Shown here: positions 1-12,300 of the stretch, one piece after another
How the letters are laid out: the number at the start of each line of letters is the position of its first letter
Position numbering within the stretch: position 1 is the stretch's first letter
From: Sweltsa coloradensis
Lineage: Eukaryota; Arthropoda; Insecta; Plecoptera; Chloroperlidae
Length of the DNA: 64,000 nt
Direction of reading: 5' to 3'
NCBI GenBank assembly: GCA_024449915.1
Contig: JAMZAV010002218.1
Span: 166,622 to 230,621 of the forward strand
Position numbers and translations under genes: made by a program
The notes under the pieces: model-generated
Database searches by the model: none
Seen by the model: only the letters and a program-made list of their open reading frames with translations
Told to the model about the DNA's origin: nothing

Positions 1-145
1 TGCTGAGTAGACGTTGAAGAGAACGAAGCCGTAACACTAGCTCTCGAACCCTCCATCTGCTCTAGCCAGCAGTATACGTGTCTCAGGGCAGAGTTGCGTT
101 CATCCACTCTTCCCCTGACTACGCCCGAGGTAGCTAATTTCGTCG
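1..145 (-). repeat. Dispersed repeat, partner of 47190-47305
   Basis: The reverse complement of this stretch matches 47190-47305 (shared core around CTGGCTAGAGCAGATG and TTCGAGAGCTAG, then a CTTTCCTCTTTC/CTTCGTTCTCTT-type tail). The second copy lies in intron 1 of the downstream transporter copy. No coding potential is seen. The family is not recognised, and the element may start before the window. Confidence 0.5.
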
Positions 146-254
146 TTCGAGTGAAACCGGCTAAGCGACCACGGCTAAACCGCTGGCCTGACTTATTGGC
201 TGTAAGATTTAAGTGAAGATGGGAGTGAATTAAATCCCAAAGACTAAAGTTAAT

Positions 255-400
255 TGTGTGTTTAACTAAGATCTGCGGTCTGATTGGATTACCGATGGCT
301 GGTATCGAACCCTCGACCTCTTGGGTTCGTGTCGCGTGTGACACAAAATACCACTTTCGATTACGCAAGTGTGCTAGTAAAGTAGTATATTCATCTTCGC
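255..400 (-). repeat. tRNA-like (SINE-type) remnant
   Basis: On the minus strand 301-311 reads GGTTCGATACC, a good fit to the RNA polymerase III B box of tRNA genes. No cloverleaf or clear A box can be drawn, so this is read as a decayed tRNA-derived SINE, not a tRNA gene. Confidence 0.3.
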
Positions 401-479
401 CTAGGAGAGGGGGGTGGGTCGATAGGGTAGCCTTCCTTTGCCAAAATATTGGATTTGTTCCCTCCTTAAATACGTAATA

Positions 480-1839
480 ACCAGTTATTTTCATCATTTT
501 TGTTCCGCGCTATACGCTTGGCATTCTATGCGTCCAACAGGTGTTTGGACTTCACAGACTTATAACCCCGGGCAGCTGATTCGTGGTTCTATACACGACT
601 GACGTTCATGTTGCGTATTATGTTTTGTTCGCTTTTCACCTCCGTCAACTCTGACATTATTTAGTAAGTCGTTTAGCTCGAATTCCATTGACAATAAACA
701 AATTATGAAAATGAAGTCCTACAGCAGGTCCGCCATAACCAAATTGTTGGTAAAGCTACGGTTACATTAAGTGTTATTTTGAATTAGCCTCACCGCTATG
801 CGATCAGCCCAAATTGTGTTAACGAAATAAATTCAACATGAAGAATTTACTTTTTGAGAAAAACTAGATAGAAATGGAATTTAGAATTAATAGGTTAGGA
901 GAATAAACTAACTTGCGTCTAAAATTGTTACCCTATAAACGCGCTGTCTTACTATGCACTATGCAGGCCTTTATAAAAGTCACAACAATTGATGGTGCAA
1001 AAGAAAAAAAATTGAGATGAAGAAATATTCAAACCTTTTAAGTAAACGTGGGATAATTTATTGGGGCACATTTGGGCCCTTGAAGAATATTAAAGAAAAT
1101 TGACTGCAAAGTGGAAAGAACAAATATTAATGGACGGTCGTGACTCTAATGTAGAACAGGTATTCCGAGTGACGGAGAGTTATATTATCTTGGAAAAAGT
1201 TAATAGGTCACCAAGAATACGTAGGTATATGGATGAATGATCTGCACTTACACCGATCGGAAGAATGAACACAGATAATGGTGTTGAGGTGACACACGCC
1301 GCTAAGCCTAGTCCGAGTCGTGGCCTACTTCGTGATAATGGATGTTCATTCCAGCATCCCTGGTATGCCCGTAATCTTAACAGGAGCATATTCAAGAGAC
1401 TTCAACTCTGCACTCAGGTATGGATTACAGGCAATCAAATACCATTTCAACACGTTACCCAACCAATGCAGCTGCAGTCAACCAGCAACCTCTCGAAGTA
1501 ATTTTATTTTATTTCCTGTATTTCAAAGTGCTCATACAAGGGGGGATGTGTAAATTAAGAGACTACCTATCCTAATTCTGCCGAGGCAAACAAAACTTAG
1601 CCTGTCAACTGACAGCCACGTATTCACAGTTCTACTGCCGTCTAACGCGAACATAAACATGATTTTTTCTTTTAAGTCCCGCCGCGTTGTTGGATGAGCG
1701 TAATTGGTGCATTGAGCTGCCATGTGTTATGCGGATTTACCGTTGTTCTGTGAAAAAATCATTACTTAGTTGAAGATTTTTTTTAAATTAAATTAAATTA
1801 AATAAAATTAACTTAAATTTTAAATTGTTTTATAAATCG
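480..1839. other. Non-coding, no feature recognised
   Basis: AT-rich DNA with only short chance reading frames. No splice-bounded coding block, tandem repeat or recognised transposon end was seen. Confidence 0.5.
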
Positions 1840-2280
1840 TAATTTTAAAAAAAGGAAAAAATCGTAATATTGAAATTTTCATAAGGAATAATTATTCGAT
1901 TGCGCACAAATTTTACACGAATATATAAATTCATTAAATTAAGGTTCTGTGAAAATATCATTACAATAGGACAAAGCATGTAGGTGTTATAAGCCGAAGA
2001 AATTTTTAAAAAATCGAAAAAATCGAAAATTGCGATTTTCATGAGAAATTATTTTTGGATTGTGCTAAAAAACGTGGCAGTTCTAAGTTCAGAGATTTCG
2101 AAGACCTCCATAAAATTTCATCGCAATCGGAGTATCGGTTTAGCCGGAATCGTGTGGACAAACACACAAAAATACAAAAAAAAGAAAAAAAAGAAAAAAA
2201 GAAAGAAAAAAAAACATTCCGGATTTTTTTCTCCAGTGTAGTGAAATGGAATCTTCGCTTCGCTCGCTACGCTCATCCAA
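1840..2280 (-). repeat. TTGGATGAGC-family element, diverged
   Basis: The right end (2253-2280) is the reverse complement of the family's start (TTGGATGAGCG...CGAAG). Body motifs shared with the copies at 2772, 3361, 9411 and 10027 include ACGTGGCA, GAAATTATTT/GAAATATTT and a run of A/T-rich simple sequence. Non-coding; probably a non-autonomous DNA element. Confidence 0.55.
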
Positions 2281-2771
2281 AAATCCATTCAATCTTACAC
2301 TCAACATAATAGAAAATGCAAATTGAGTTGGAAATTAACGATTTCAAGCCATACTTAATCATTCATATCAACAGAAACAAGTGCATAATGTTCAAGTTTT
2401 TCTTGAAGGCAAAATGAGAAATTACCTGAAAATATCGTTCTGTTTTCGGCATGAACACGTGCACAAATAAACTTTTTTTTTAAAAAAAAAAGAGCGGGGA
2501 AAGTATAGATTTTCCCCTACAATGTGATTTAACCCGTCTTTATTTGTGCTGATCATAATATTTGGATAAGTTAATTTATTGTGTTACTTATTTCAACGTG
2601 AAACTTCTATTTCAAATAATGTTATAACGAATCTGAATCGAATGATAACTCATATTACAATTGAGTCGTGTTCGTGCCGGTCGTATTCTTATGTTCAACA
2701 AAATGATGCCTAGTAGGCCTATGTCCTCTCAAAACAAACCTGGGGCATTTCCTTCACAGCAGCTACACTGA

Positions 2772-3186
2772 TTGGATGAGCGAAGCGAAGACTTCAATTT
2801 CACTGACCCCTCAAAAAATTTGGCTCGGGTGTTTTTTTGTTTTTTTGTATTTTTGTCTGTTTGTTCGCGCTCTACCGGGCAAACGGCATATGCGATCTTG
2901 ATGAAAATTTGAGGGGACCTTCGAAATCTCTGAACTTAGACTTGCCACGTTTTTGGGTACAATCGATCAAATATTTCTTATGATTATCGTTCTTTCACGA
3001 TTTGTTTCGATTTTTAATGAGATATTTTCGTGATATTTGGCAAACAGCTACTCCGATCTTCATTTAACTTTCTGGGAACGTTGGAAATCACTATAATTAT
3101 AAATGTTATAATTTTTTAAACATTTGAAGAAATATTATATCTCGTATTTTTACGATTTTTTCCAAAAGCTCATCCATCAACGCGGC
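2772..3186 (+). repeat. TTGGATGAGC-family element
   Basis: Starts TTGGATGAGCGAAGCGAAG and ends AAAAGCTCATCCATCAACGC. TGGATGAGC at the start and GCTCATCCA at the end are terminal inverted repeats of about 9-10 bp. The interior is non-coding, with T-rich tracts. Size and structure suggest a MITE-like non-autonomous element; the superfamily is not recognised. Confidence 0.6.
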
Positions 3187-3360
3187 TGGAAAAAGCGTTA
3201 GCGAAGTTCCCTCGTTTAAAAATACCTATAGTAAGCAACTAAAGATCGAGCGGCATACAATCGTCTATGGGCAGGTTTCGTACGAGATATATCGAAAAAG
3301 CTAACAACTCACAACGACGACAACGACGACGAAGATTCGATATTGAAACTGTTAATATTA

Positions 3361-4313
3361 TTGGATGAGCGAAGCGAAGACTTCAATTTCACTGACCCCC
3401 CAAAAAATTTAGCTCGGTTGTTTTTTTGTTTGTTTGTTTTGTTTTTTTTTTTTGTTTGTTTTTTTGTCTGTTTGTTCGCACGATTCCGGGAAAACGGCAT
3501 ATGCGATCTTGATGAAAATTGAAGGGGACCTTCGAAATCTCTGAACTTAGACGTGCCACGTTTTTGGGTACAATCGAAGAAATATTTCTCATGAATATCG
3601 CACTTTTACGATTTTTTTCGATTTTTAGTGCGATATTTTCGAGACATTTGGGCCGATTCTGACCAAACGGGTAGGGCTACAACGTTCATATTTCACATGG
3701 ACATTAAGGTAATGGTTATGTATTGCTTTCTGAAAGAAAAAGTTGAAAAAGTTAGCCAGAATCTATAGAAATAAAGCTTTTAATATAAGTTTTTTTGACT
3801 TTTTGTGCGATATTTTCGTGCCAATTGGGTCAATTCTGACCAAACGGGTGAGGCTACAACGTTCATATTTCACATGGACATTAAGGTAATGGTAATAAAT
3901 TGCTTTCTGAAAGAAAAAGTTGGAAAAGTTAGTCAGAATCTATAGAAATAAAGCTTTTAATATAAGTTTTTTGACTTTTAGTGCGATATTTTCGTGCCAT
4001 TTGGGCCAATTCTGACCAAACGGGTGGGCCTTCAACGTTCATATTATACATGGACATTAAGGTTATGGTGATGTAGTACCTTTTAAAAGAAAAAGTTGAA
4101 AAAGTTAGCCAGAATCCATAGAAATAAAGCTTTTAATATAAGTTTTTACGGTAAATAATACCAATTGACAGGTTACAAAATAAAATTTGACAACAATCAC
4201 TTACAATGCGTAGGTAGCAAAACAAAGCACTTGCAAAAGTAAAGATATCCCACGCAAACTAAAAACTTTAAAAAGCTCATCCATCAACGCGGCGGGACTT
4301 TAGCGTTTTCCTA
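3361..4313 (+). repeat. TTGGATGAGC-family element with internal tandem repeats
   Basis: The longest member of the family (about 950 bp). Its middle holds three tandem copies of a roughly 175 bp block (about 3615-4145), each with TTCTGACCAAACGGGT, CATGGACATTAAGG and AGAAAAAGTTG in that order. It ends with GCTCATCCATCAACGCGG and then GGACTTTAGCGTTTTCCTA, the same tail as the copy ending at 9993. Confidence 0.6.
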
Positions 4314-6115
4314 GTACATTTAAATATTCGTATTGATCTATCCATACTTGAGCGCACTTGTTCGACTAGCCGGAGTCCAGAGTTATTTACATCTACGCAG
4401 CGGTTTGGACTTTGGAGCAAAATACTTTTATTACGGTTACATCTTGACCATGAAAAACACGATATCTCTCTTTTATCTTGATTTTGCACCGTAATATCCC
4501 TTCCCACCGAAAATAATAAAACACTTAAAATCAACCTTTAAACTTTGAGTTTAGTTTTAATGATCACGATTCTCAGCGTATTATTAAACGTAAACGGATT
4601 TCGCACTTCATTTGATCCACCATGATATCACGAACAAAACACTTAATCAAATTAAATCCAATAACACGGGCATTGCTAACATAGCTTTATAAATTGTTAT
4701 CTAAAGCTACACAACGCAAAATTAGCACTGAGCTATTTGCTATATTCTAACGCTTTCATAATAACGGTGTTAAAGTTTTTTTAAAGGGAAAACAGGAACT
4801 GGTCACAAACCCAATAACAATTTAGTTTTGGTTTTTTCTTGTTCTAGAACATTTTTTTACTTCTTGGTCTAGAACATTTTTTTAAATTAACGATATAAAA
4901 GTTATAACTATAACTATTTTATAAGTTAATATTCATTAAATATTCAATACGTACATTTTGTAAATCAAACCTAATCGAATCTAAACCTGTTTTTAGGTTG
5001 TTTATTACGTTCAGATTACTAAAGCGGCCGATACACGTAAAGATTTCTTTCCTCGTATTTCACGCTCCATTGGAACACATGTATTCAAGTTCTTAAAAAT
5101 AATTTTACATCGATAGTTTATGAAGAAAACTCTCCCGTGTATTGAACATTGTAGCAATTGCTCTATACTTCTACGTTTGGTTACACAAAACTAGCAGAAG
5201 CTCGTTTAGTGAACAAGCAAAGGTCCCTCGATAAATAATTGATATTTTTTTACGTAATGTTACTCTGATTTAAATATAACTATTTTAATGATTTTGTTAC
5301 GTAACTGAGATATTATGCAAATAACGTAGGCCCCACCCTACATTTCGATCGTAATTTATAATGGCGATAGTAATTCTGTTTAAATGTAACTCTTCCAATG
5401 TTGCGTTTCATAACTGAGATAAGAAAGTCTTAAAATATGCTTTAGTGTATTAAAATATTAATAACAAAATTATACCAATCACTTTTGTAAGCCATGTAAC
5501 GAATTAGTAAGAATTGTTGCGGATGCTTTTGTAAGTAAAAATATTGTTATTCCAAAATTTGATCATCTTAATTTACGTAACAGAAAAAAAATATGAATGA
5601 ATGTGAAAATATATTCTGTAGGTCAATGAGTTCATTATCACTTTTGGTTTGTTATAATATTAAAATTGTTCTTTTATTATGATGAACCAAGAAAATATAA
5701 TATAATCCTTATTAAAAATAACGAAGTCAATAGCAATAAAAACAACAATGACTCTTAACAGAAAACACTCATTTGGCAGCTAAGGATCTAATTTATGATT
5801 TAAAGAAAATACTTAAAAACACACACTTGAAAAATTTGATGATTAAAACATAAATAGAACCAAAGCTACGATAACAAATATTTTACAAGAACTGCATAAC
5901 ACGCAAAAAAAGTTACTTATAATTCAAATTGCAATCGGTGACATAGAGCTTATATTATAATTGGCCAATTTTTCAATCCCTTCACACCGCCTTGTGATTC
6001 AAGAACTTTAATCTCCATGGCAATTTTTAATGTACTCAGCAATTTGGTTCAATGAAAAAATTAAGTCTGCCTTGATATAGGTTGATCTTCCGTGCCAGTT
6101 AGTGGTCAGTGCGCA
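4314..6115. promoter_or_regulatory. 5' flank of transporter copy A, shared with copy B
   Basis: No coding exon is seen. From about 5150 on, the sequence is recognisably related to 39450-39720, 44500-44720 and 45960-46365 upstream of copy B, so the promoter region was duplicated with the gene and then split in B by insertions. The last 60 bases before the start codon contain several AG dinucleotides after T-rich stretches (near 6080, 6098 and 6108), so coding exon 1 may be preceded by a separate untranslated exon. No TATA box or initiator can be assigned with confidence. Confidence 0.4.
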
Positions 6116-6336
6116 ATGAACCTCACGGATGGTGGCGAGCCGGGGATGTGGCTGGGAGTGGAGCAGCGCATGTTCGGATGGCTGGACTACAGCGTGTTCA
6201 TGCTCATGCTGGCCGTGTCTACCGGCATCGGAGTCTACTTCGGATGTTTCGGTAGCAAACAGAAGTCCACGGTCGAGTACCTGATGGGGGGGAAAACCAT
6301 GTCCGTCTTCCCAGTGGCGGTTTCCCTTGTGGCCAC
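6116..6336 (+). CDS. Copy A exon 1 (start codon, TM1)
   Basis: ATG at 6116 begins [14 protein letters not shown], then the first membrane helix and [19 protein letters not shown], a typical SLC5 opening. An upstream in-frame GTG at 6092 is not needed: the ATG follows GCGCA and the family usually has a short N-terminus. Ends phase 2 at a perfect GTAAGT donor. Confidence 0.9.
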
Positions 6337-9300
6337 GTAAGTCTAATGGAAATTATTCCCTTCCAGTCTCTAATTAAATTGGTCTAAATTAGATAATTTT
6401 CAGCAAACAATTCATTTTTCGCACATTTTTCTGAGATTTTTTTTATAGTTTTTGTAATGATTTTTAAAGGAATTTGGGACAAATTTCGGATTTTGACTAA
6501 AGCTACATTTTAAATACAAATTTTAATTTTAAGTGCATTAATAAAAATAGTGTTTAGAATGTTTTTGTTTCTTCATATTTTAGATTTTGTGTATCTCAAA
6601 AAACAGCAATACTACAGTTATATTATTACATTTCCGGGGCAAACCAAAATTTTCACCTATTTGGCAGTTTTTGCGGATGTGCAAATTCAATCTTTTCTAA
6701 TAAAGGGGAAAAAATAATTATTTGCAAATCCACAAAAAATTAAATACAGGAAAACATAATATGGTCAAACTGAAAAACCTATCATTTACCCGGATTTAAA
6801 TTTCGACGTTCATGTCCACAATCATACACGCCATGACTGAAAGGGTTAATGGTGTTTCTTAAATATGCAGCGCGTTTAGTGGTTATGCTTCCTTGGCATA
6901 AAAATAATACATCATTTGCAATCGATCACCTATATGATGATACCAAATTTAGGCAGTTAACAAATTGTGTAACACGCTGACTGAAAATGCAAATTTCAAT
7001 TAAATCCTAACAAAACTCAATTTATTAAAGTTATGTTTCTATGCTGAATAAAATGAGTGCAACATACCGACAAACATCAAGGCCATTGGAAATACGTTAT
7101 TTTCAACGATAAAAAAAAACAGAAAAACAAGTTTAAAGGGGCTATTAACTCAAAAAATTATTTTTTACCACATAATCTATGACATATTACTACACTCATA
7201 TGAACGTTTAAAAAATTATATCTTGTAACTGTGATTTAACACGAATTTATATATTTTTTTGATCCAGAAAATAGCGAAAATGGTCGTTTAGGGAAATTTC
7301 TTAAATCGGCTTTAGCCTGCTTCTTTTTTGTTTCACATAGATACTAGAGCATCATACCAATCTAAAGTGGCTCTTTATAACATCGTGTCTTGAAACTGTG
7401 CACAAATATACACTCAAACACGCAAAAATATGCATTCCAAAATCACACCCCTTCTTGGTAATCCGCATATTTTGACCGAACCACTTGCCCAAGTTACAAA
7501 ACAAAATATAAAGGATTTACAGATAAGGCTGTAGAGTACGTACATAATGGCCAGTATTTTTTGGGATCAAAATCCTCCAAGGTCACGGGGCATAAAGATT
7601 ATATAAGATAAGATTGTTATTTCTTATGGGAGATTATTGCCGATGGGACCTAGCTCGAAAAACACCAAGTTTGACAATTGTTTGGGAATCAAAGGTGGAC
7701 CCAATAATTTTTCTGTTAATTAATAAATTCATAACTAGCTAGCCTGAATGAAATATATTTTTTGCGTTTAGCGGTTAAATATCCTTTAATGGCAATATAA
7801 TAATTTCTAAATCATCTTTGTCGACAACGATGGGAATTGATTCGTGTTTATTTCATTGTTTTTTATTCAAAATGCTACTGTTTTATCCATTTTTATTGGA
7901 TTTTTTTTAGTTCTAGATCACTAAATTAAGTAATAGAAACAACCTAAGATTTTGACGTTAAGCTTTTCATTATATTTTTACTAAATTTTAATATATAATG
8001 TAGTCACTAAATTTTGTCAACGATTTTCATAAAAGTTTATCTTTAAATATTGTTTGTCTTTTAAACTAATTGTATAAAAGTACAAACATTTCCAGGGAAA
8101 GTAAAAAATTTCAACTGTTTAAAAAAATCAGCATAAAATAGAAACTCCTAAAGATCGTTATGAGTTTCTAAATTTTTCGCTTATTCCAATTTTTGCTGGA
8201 TTGTAGTTGCGGTTTGTGTCTGACTTTATAGTAGAAGTTTTTTTCGTAACTTATTCGTAAATAAAAATTTGATGGTAAAATCAAATATATTCGCTACATT
8301 TTTCTTTCTTTCAACGTTTATATCATATTTTTATCCCTTTAATTATTGATTGATTTAGGCAATTTAAATTTGCTTACTTTAGGAATGTGCGTTGTATACG
8401 TCCACTATTCTAGAAAATAACATTTTGATTATTTATTTAAAAAAAAGTAAACCGGAGTTGATAACATAATAAAATAACGTTCAAATAACAAAATAGGAGC
8501 AAATTAAAAACGAATCTCACCCACATATCATAAATATGTTAAGTCGATACCTATCAAGAATGTTACATAATTTTAATTATTCAGTGATTTTTTTAATATT
8601 TCAATTTCTAACAAAGCAATAAAACAGGAAGCACCAGTATAACGGAGATATTGTGTTTAACAATACGTTGACTTGTGATTCTGCACTGCGCTTTATTACA
8701 TTATTTCTGCACAGTCTCATATCCGGCATTACAATGATGGGCGTTCCCGCCGAGACCTACATACACGGCTCCATGTATTGGTATGCAATGTTCGGTGCCA
8801 TCTTCACCGGCATTGTCCACAACTACATCTTCCTGCCCGTCTTCTTTGGACTTCAACTCACGTCAACGTTTGAGGTAGGACATGTGAGACGTATGTAGGT
8901 CAAGTGTAGGTACGTCAAGTGAAGGTAGGTCAAGTGTAGGTAGGTCAAGTGTAGGTAGGTCAAGTGTAGGTAGGTCAAGTGTAGGTAGGTCAAGTGTAGG
9001 TAGGTCAAGTGTAGGTAGGTCAAGTGTAGGTAGGTCAAGTGTAGGTAGGTCAAGTGAAAAGTTCTTCATGTGTTAAGTCAAGTGAGAGTTAGGCCAAGAG
9101 TACGAAGATAAAATCAGAGGTTGGTACAACGAGGTAGAATAGAGTTGGGTTGGTAAAACAAAAATTATCGTTCACTTTATTGGTTATGTGCAATTCAATT
9201 TATGTCAATTGAAAAAAAGAATTAATTTATATGCCTGTGTTTTTATTTTGTTTTATTTTAGTACCTGGAACGGAGATTCAATCAGGAAATTCGCATGATT

Positions 9301-12300
9301 GCTTCTGTGTTAAGTACTATTAACATACTTTTGTACATCCCCATTGTTATATACGTTCCTGCGTTGGCATTTAGTTCTGGTAAGTATAAATACATTTTCA
9401 AATTAAATAATTGGATGAGCGAAGCGAAGACTTCAATTTCACCAACCCCCCAAAAAAATTAAGTTCGGGTGTTTTTTTTTCTCTCTCTCTCTCTCTCTTC
9501 TGTTGGTTCGCTCTCTACCGGGCAAACGGCATATGCGATCTTGATGAAAATTTAAGGGGACCTTCGAAATCTCTGAACTTGGACCTGCCACGTTTTTGGA
9601 TACAATCGAAGAAATATTTCACATGAATATCGTACTTTTACGATTTTTCTCGAATTTTAATGCGATATGTTCGTGACATGTGGGCCGATTCTGACCAAAC
9701 GGGTGGGGCTACAACGCAACGATCATATTGCACATGGACATTTAAGTAATGGTGATGTATTGCTTTTTGAAAGAAAAAGTAGAAAAAATGAGCCAGAATC
9801 CATAACATAAAGGTTTAAATATGAGTTTTTTTAGGTTTATAATAACAATTAACAAGTAGTAACAATAGAAACTTGACAATAATCACCTACAATGCATTCA
9901 AAAAGCACTTGCAAAGGAAAAGTAGTCCTACGCAAACTTAAGACTTACAAAAAAGCTCATCCATCAACGCGGCGGGACTTTAGCGTTTTCCTAAAATTTG
10001 CATGATTGCTTTTGTGTTTAGTACTACAAGGCCGCTTCGCGAACGCATTTTTTAGTCGCGTTGATGGATGAGTTTTTTGTGTTTTTTGTTAACGTGGGAT
10101 CTCTTTACTTTTGCAAGTGCTTTTTGAATGCATTGTAGGTGATTGTTGTCAAGTTTCTATTGTTTCTTGTTAATTGTTATTGTATACCTAAAAAAACTTA
10201 TATTAAATCCTTTTTTTCTAAAGATTCTGGCTAACTTTTCCAACTTTTTCTTTCAAAAGGTGCTAACTACATCAACATAACCTTAATGTCCATGTAAAAT
10301 ATGAACGTTGTAGTCTCACCCGTTTGGTCAGAATCGGCCCAAATGTCACGAAAATATCGCACCACAAATCGGAAAAAATCGTAAAAGTACGATATTCATG
10401 AGAAATATTTCTTCGATTGTACCTTAGAACGTGGCAGGTCTAAGTTTTGAGATTTCAAAGGTCTCCTCTAATTTTCATCAAGACTGCATAAGCCGTTTGC
10501 CCGATAGACAGCGAACAAACAGACAAAAAACAAATAAAAAAATAAAAAACAAACAAAAAAACACCCGAGCTAATTTTTTGGGGAGCTAGTGAAATCGAAG
10601 TCTTCGCTTCGCTCATTCTATAAAAGGTGTTTTATGATTGTATTTATGTATTTATTTTTATTTTGGACAACATATGAATACATACAGCTACAATGGCAAT
10701 ATTATATTAATCTAAACGGTCCTTACCAATATGAAAATACTAATTATTATTATGTTTTAAATAATTATCTCATGTTCCATAATACACGCCGATAGTTGGA
10801 CAAAAAAAAGTAATAAAATTAGTGGGCTACCTGGGATACTAATTTAATAATGACAACAAATGCTAGGTTGTAAGGTTCGTCCCTTTGTCCCTTGCCTGTA
10901 ATAAAGTCTTGTGGGCTACGCTTTGACAAGCTATTAATAGTAAGAATTTTGTCATCTAATTTTCTTGTCCGAGGTTTGTAGGAAATTGGCTAATATAGAG
11001 GTTTTTTAATTGTTTGTAAGTGAAGAAAGATTAAAATGTAAATGAATGAAACTGTTAGAATGTTTAGGGAAATTAAGTGAGGTTTGCAATGCTCTATCTG
11101 CCTTATGTATGATATGGCTATATTAAACCATAGTTAAACGAGGGAGCGGAGCGACCGAGTGTCTCCATTCAACTCGAACGGCTCTCATTCTGTGATTCTG
11201 TCTGTCTGTCTGTCTGTACGTCGAAAATCAGCCGAACCGCTGAACAGATTGGGCTGAAATTTTAAACAGACATCCGGTACGAGTTTATTGAGAACTGCTA
11301 ACAAAATCAGCTAGATCCATTGCGATTTAATTCCACAATAAATAAAAATGTGATTTTTAAATATCGAAAGCATGTGTTTAGCAGCAGCTAGCGGGACGAT
11401 AAACTACGTGGCTTGCATGGCCTATTGGTAAGCATGTAGCCTACCGCACGGAGGGTTGGAGTTCGATACCCGTCGGGTAGAACTTTTTTATATTTTAGAC
11501 CCACATATTATTTTTGAGGGGTGTTAAATGGGAAATAAAAATTAGATAATTTTGTTTCATATTGGAAATTTGTTAATGTTTCACGCTAATACGTTTTGAA
11601 CACGATTCGCATTTTGAATGTTCAATTTAAACTAAAAACTCAAAGTCGTTGTTAAATGAGTGAGTAAGCCATGTGTTGAGTACCCGGTATAATTCTCCAT
11701 ACTGGGCTAGATCCAGCCTTAGGTATAGGGGAGGAAAGGGGATGTTCCCGGGTACTCAACACTTGGTTCACTCACTCGTTTAACAACGACTTTGGCGTTT
11801 CCCTAGTAATAATCTAAAAAACTTACCCCTTGCACTAACTAACAATCCGATTACGTGTATTGGATACTACTTGCTCAGCCTGCTCTGAACTCAATTTAAA
11901 GTGTAGCGTCGGTCAAGTATAGTAATATAGCTATTTAAGTTATATATTTTTTCTAATTTTTGTTGAAAGTCTGCCCAAGGTTCAATTCACGCCCCTCAGA
12001 TGTCTAACTAGGTAAAGGTTGCGGATAGGACAATGTGAAGGGATGTCCGAGGACTGTACCCAATCACTTGAATTCGCATTTACGACTGAGAAAAACCTCG
12101 AAAAAAGGTCAGTCAGGATTGCCGGTCACGGCGGGATTTGAACTCGGGACCTCCCGAATCAGAGTCAAGCGCTTTACACTTATGCCAACACTGTCGGTAT
12201 AATATAGTTCCCCAAAAGTTATATTAACTGCTACAATGTCGACCCGCCGAATACTTTCAAGAACACACAAATCGTTGTTATATTCTATTGTGATAACTCG

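Noticed and set aside
2041..2309. Lysine-rich short frames
   Set aside because: They arise from the A-rich tract inside a repeat element.
8853..9069. Repetitive Leu/Thr/Tyr frames on the minus strand
   Set aside because: Translation of the 15-bp minisatellite; 15 is a multiple of three, so it stays open by chance.
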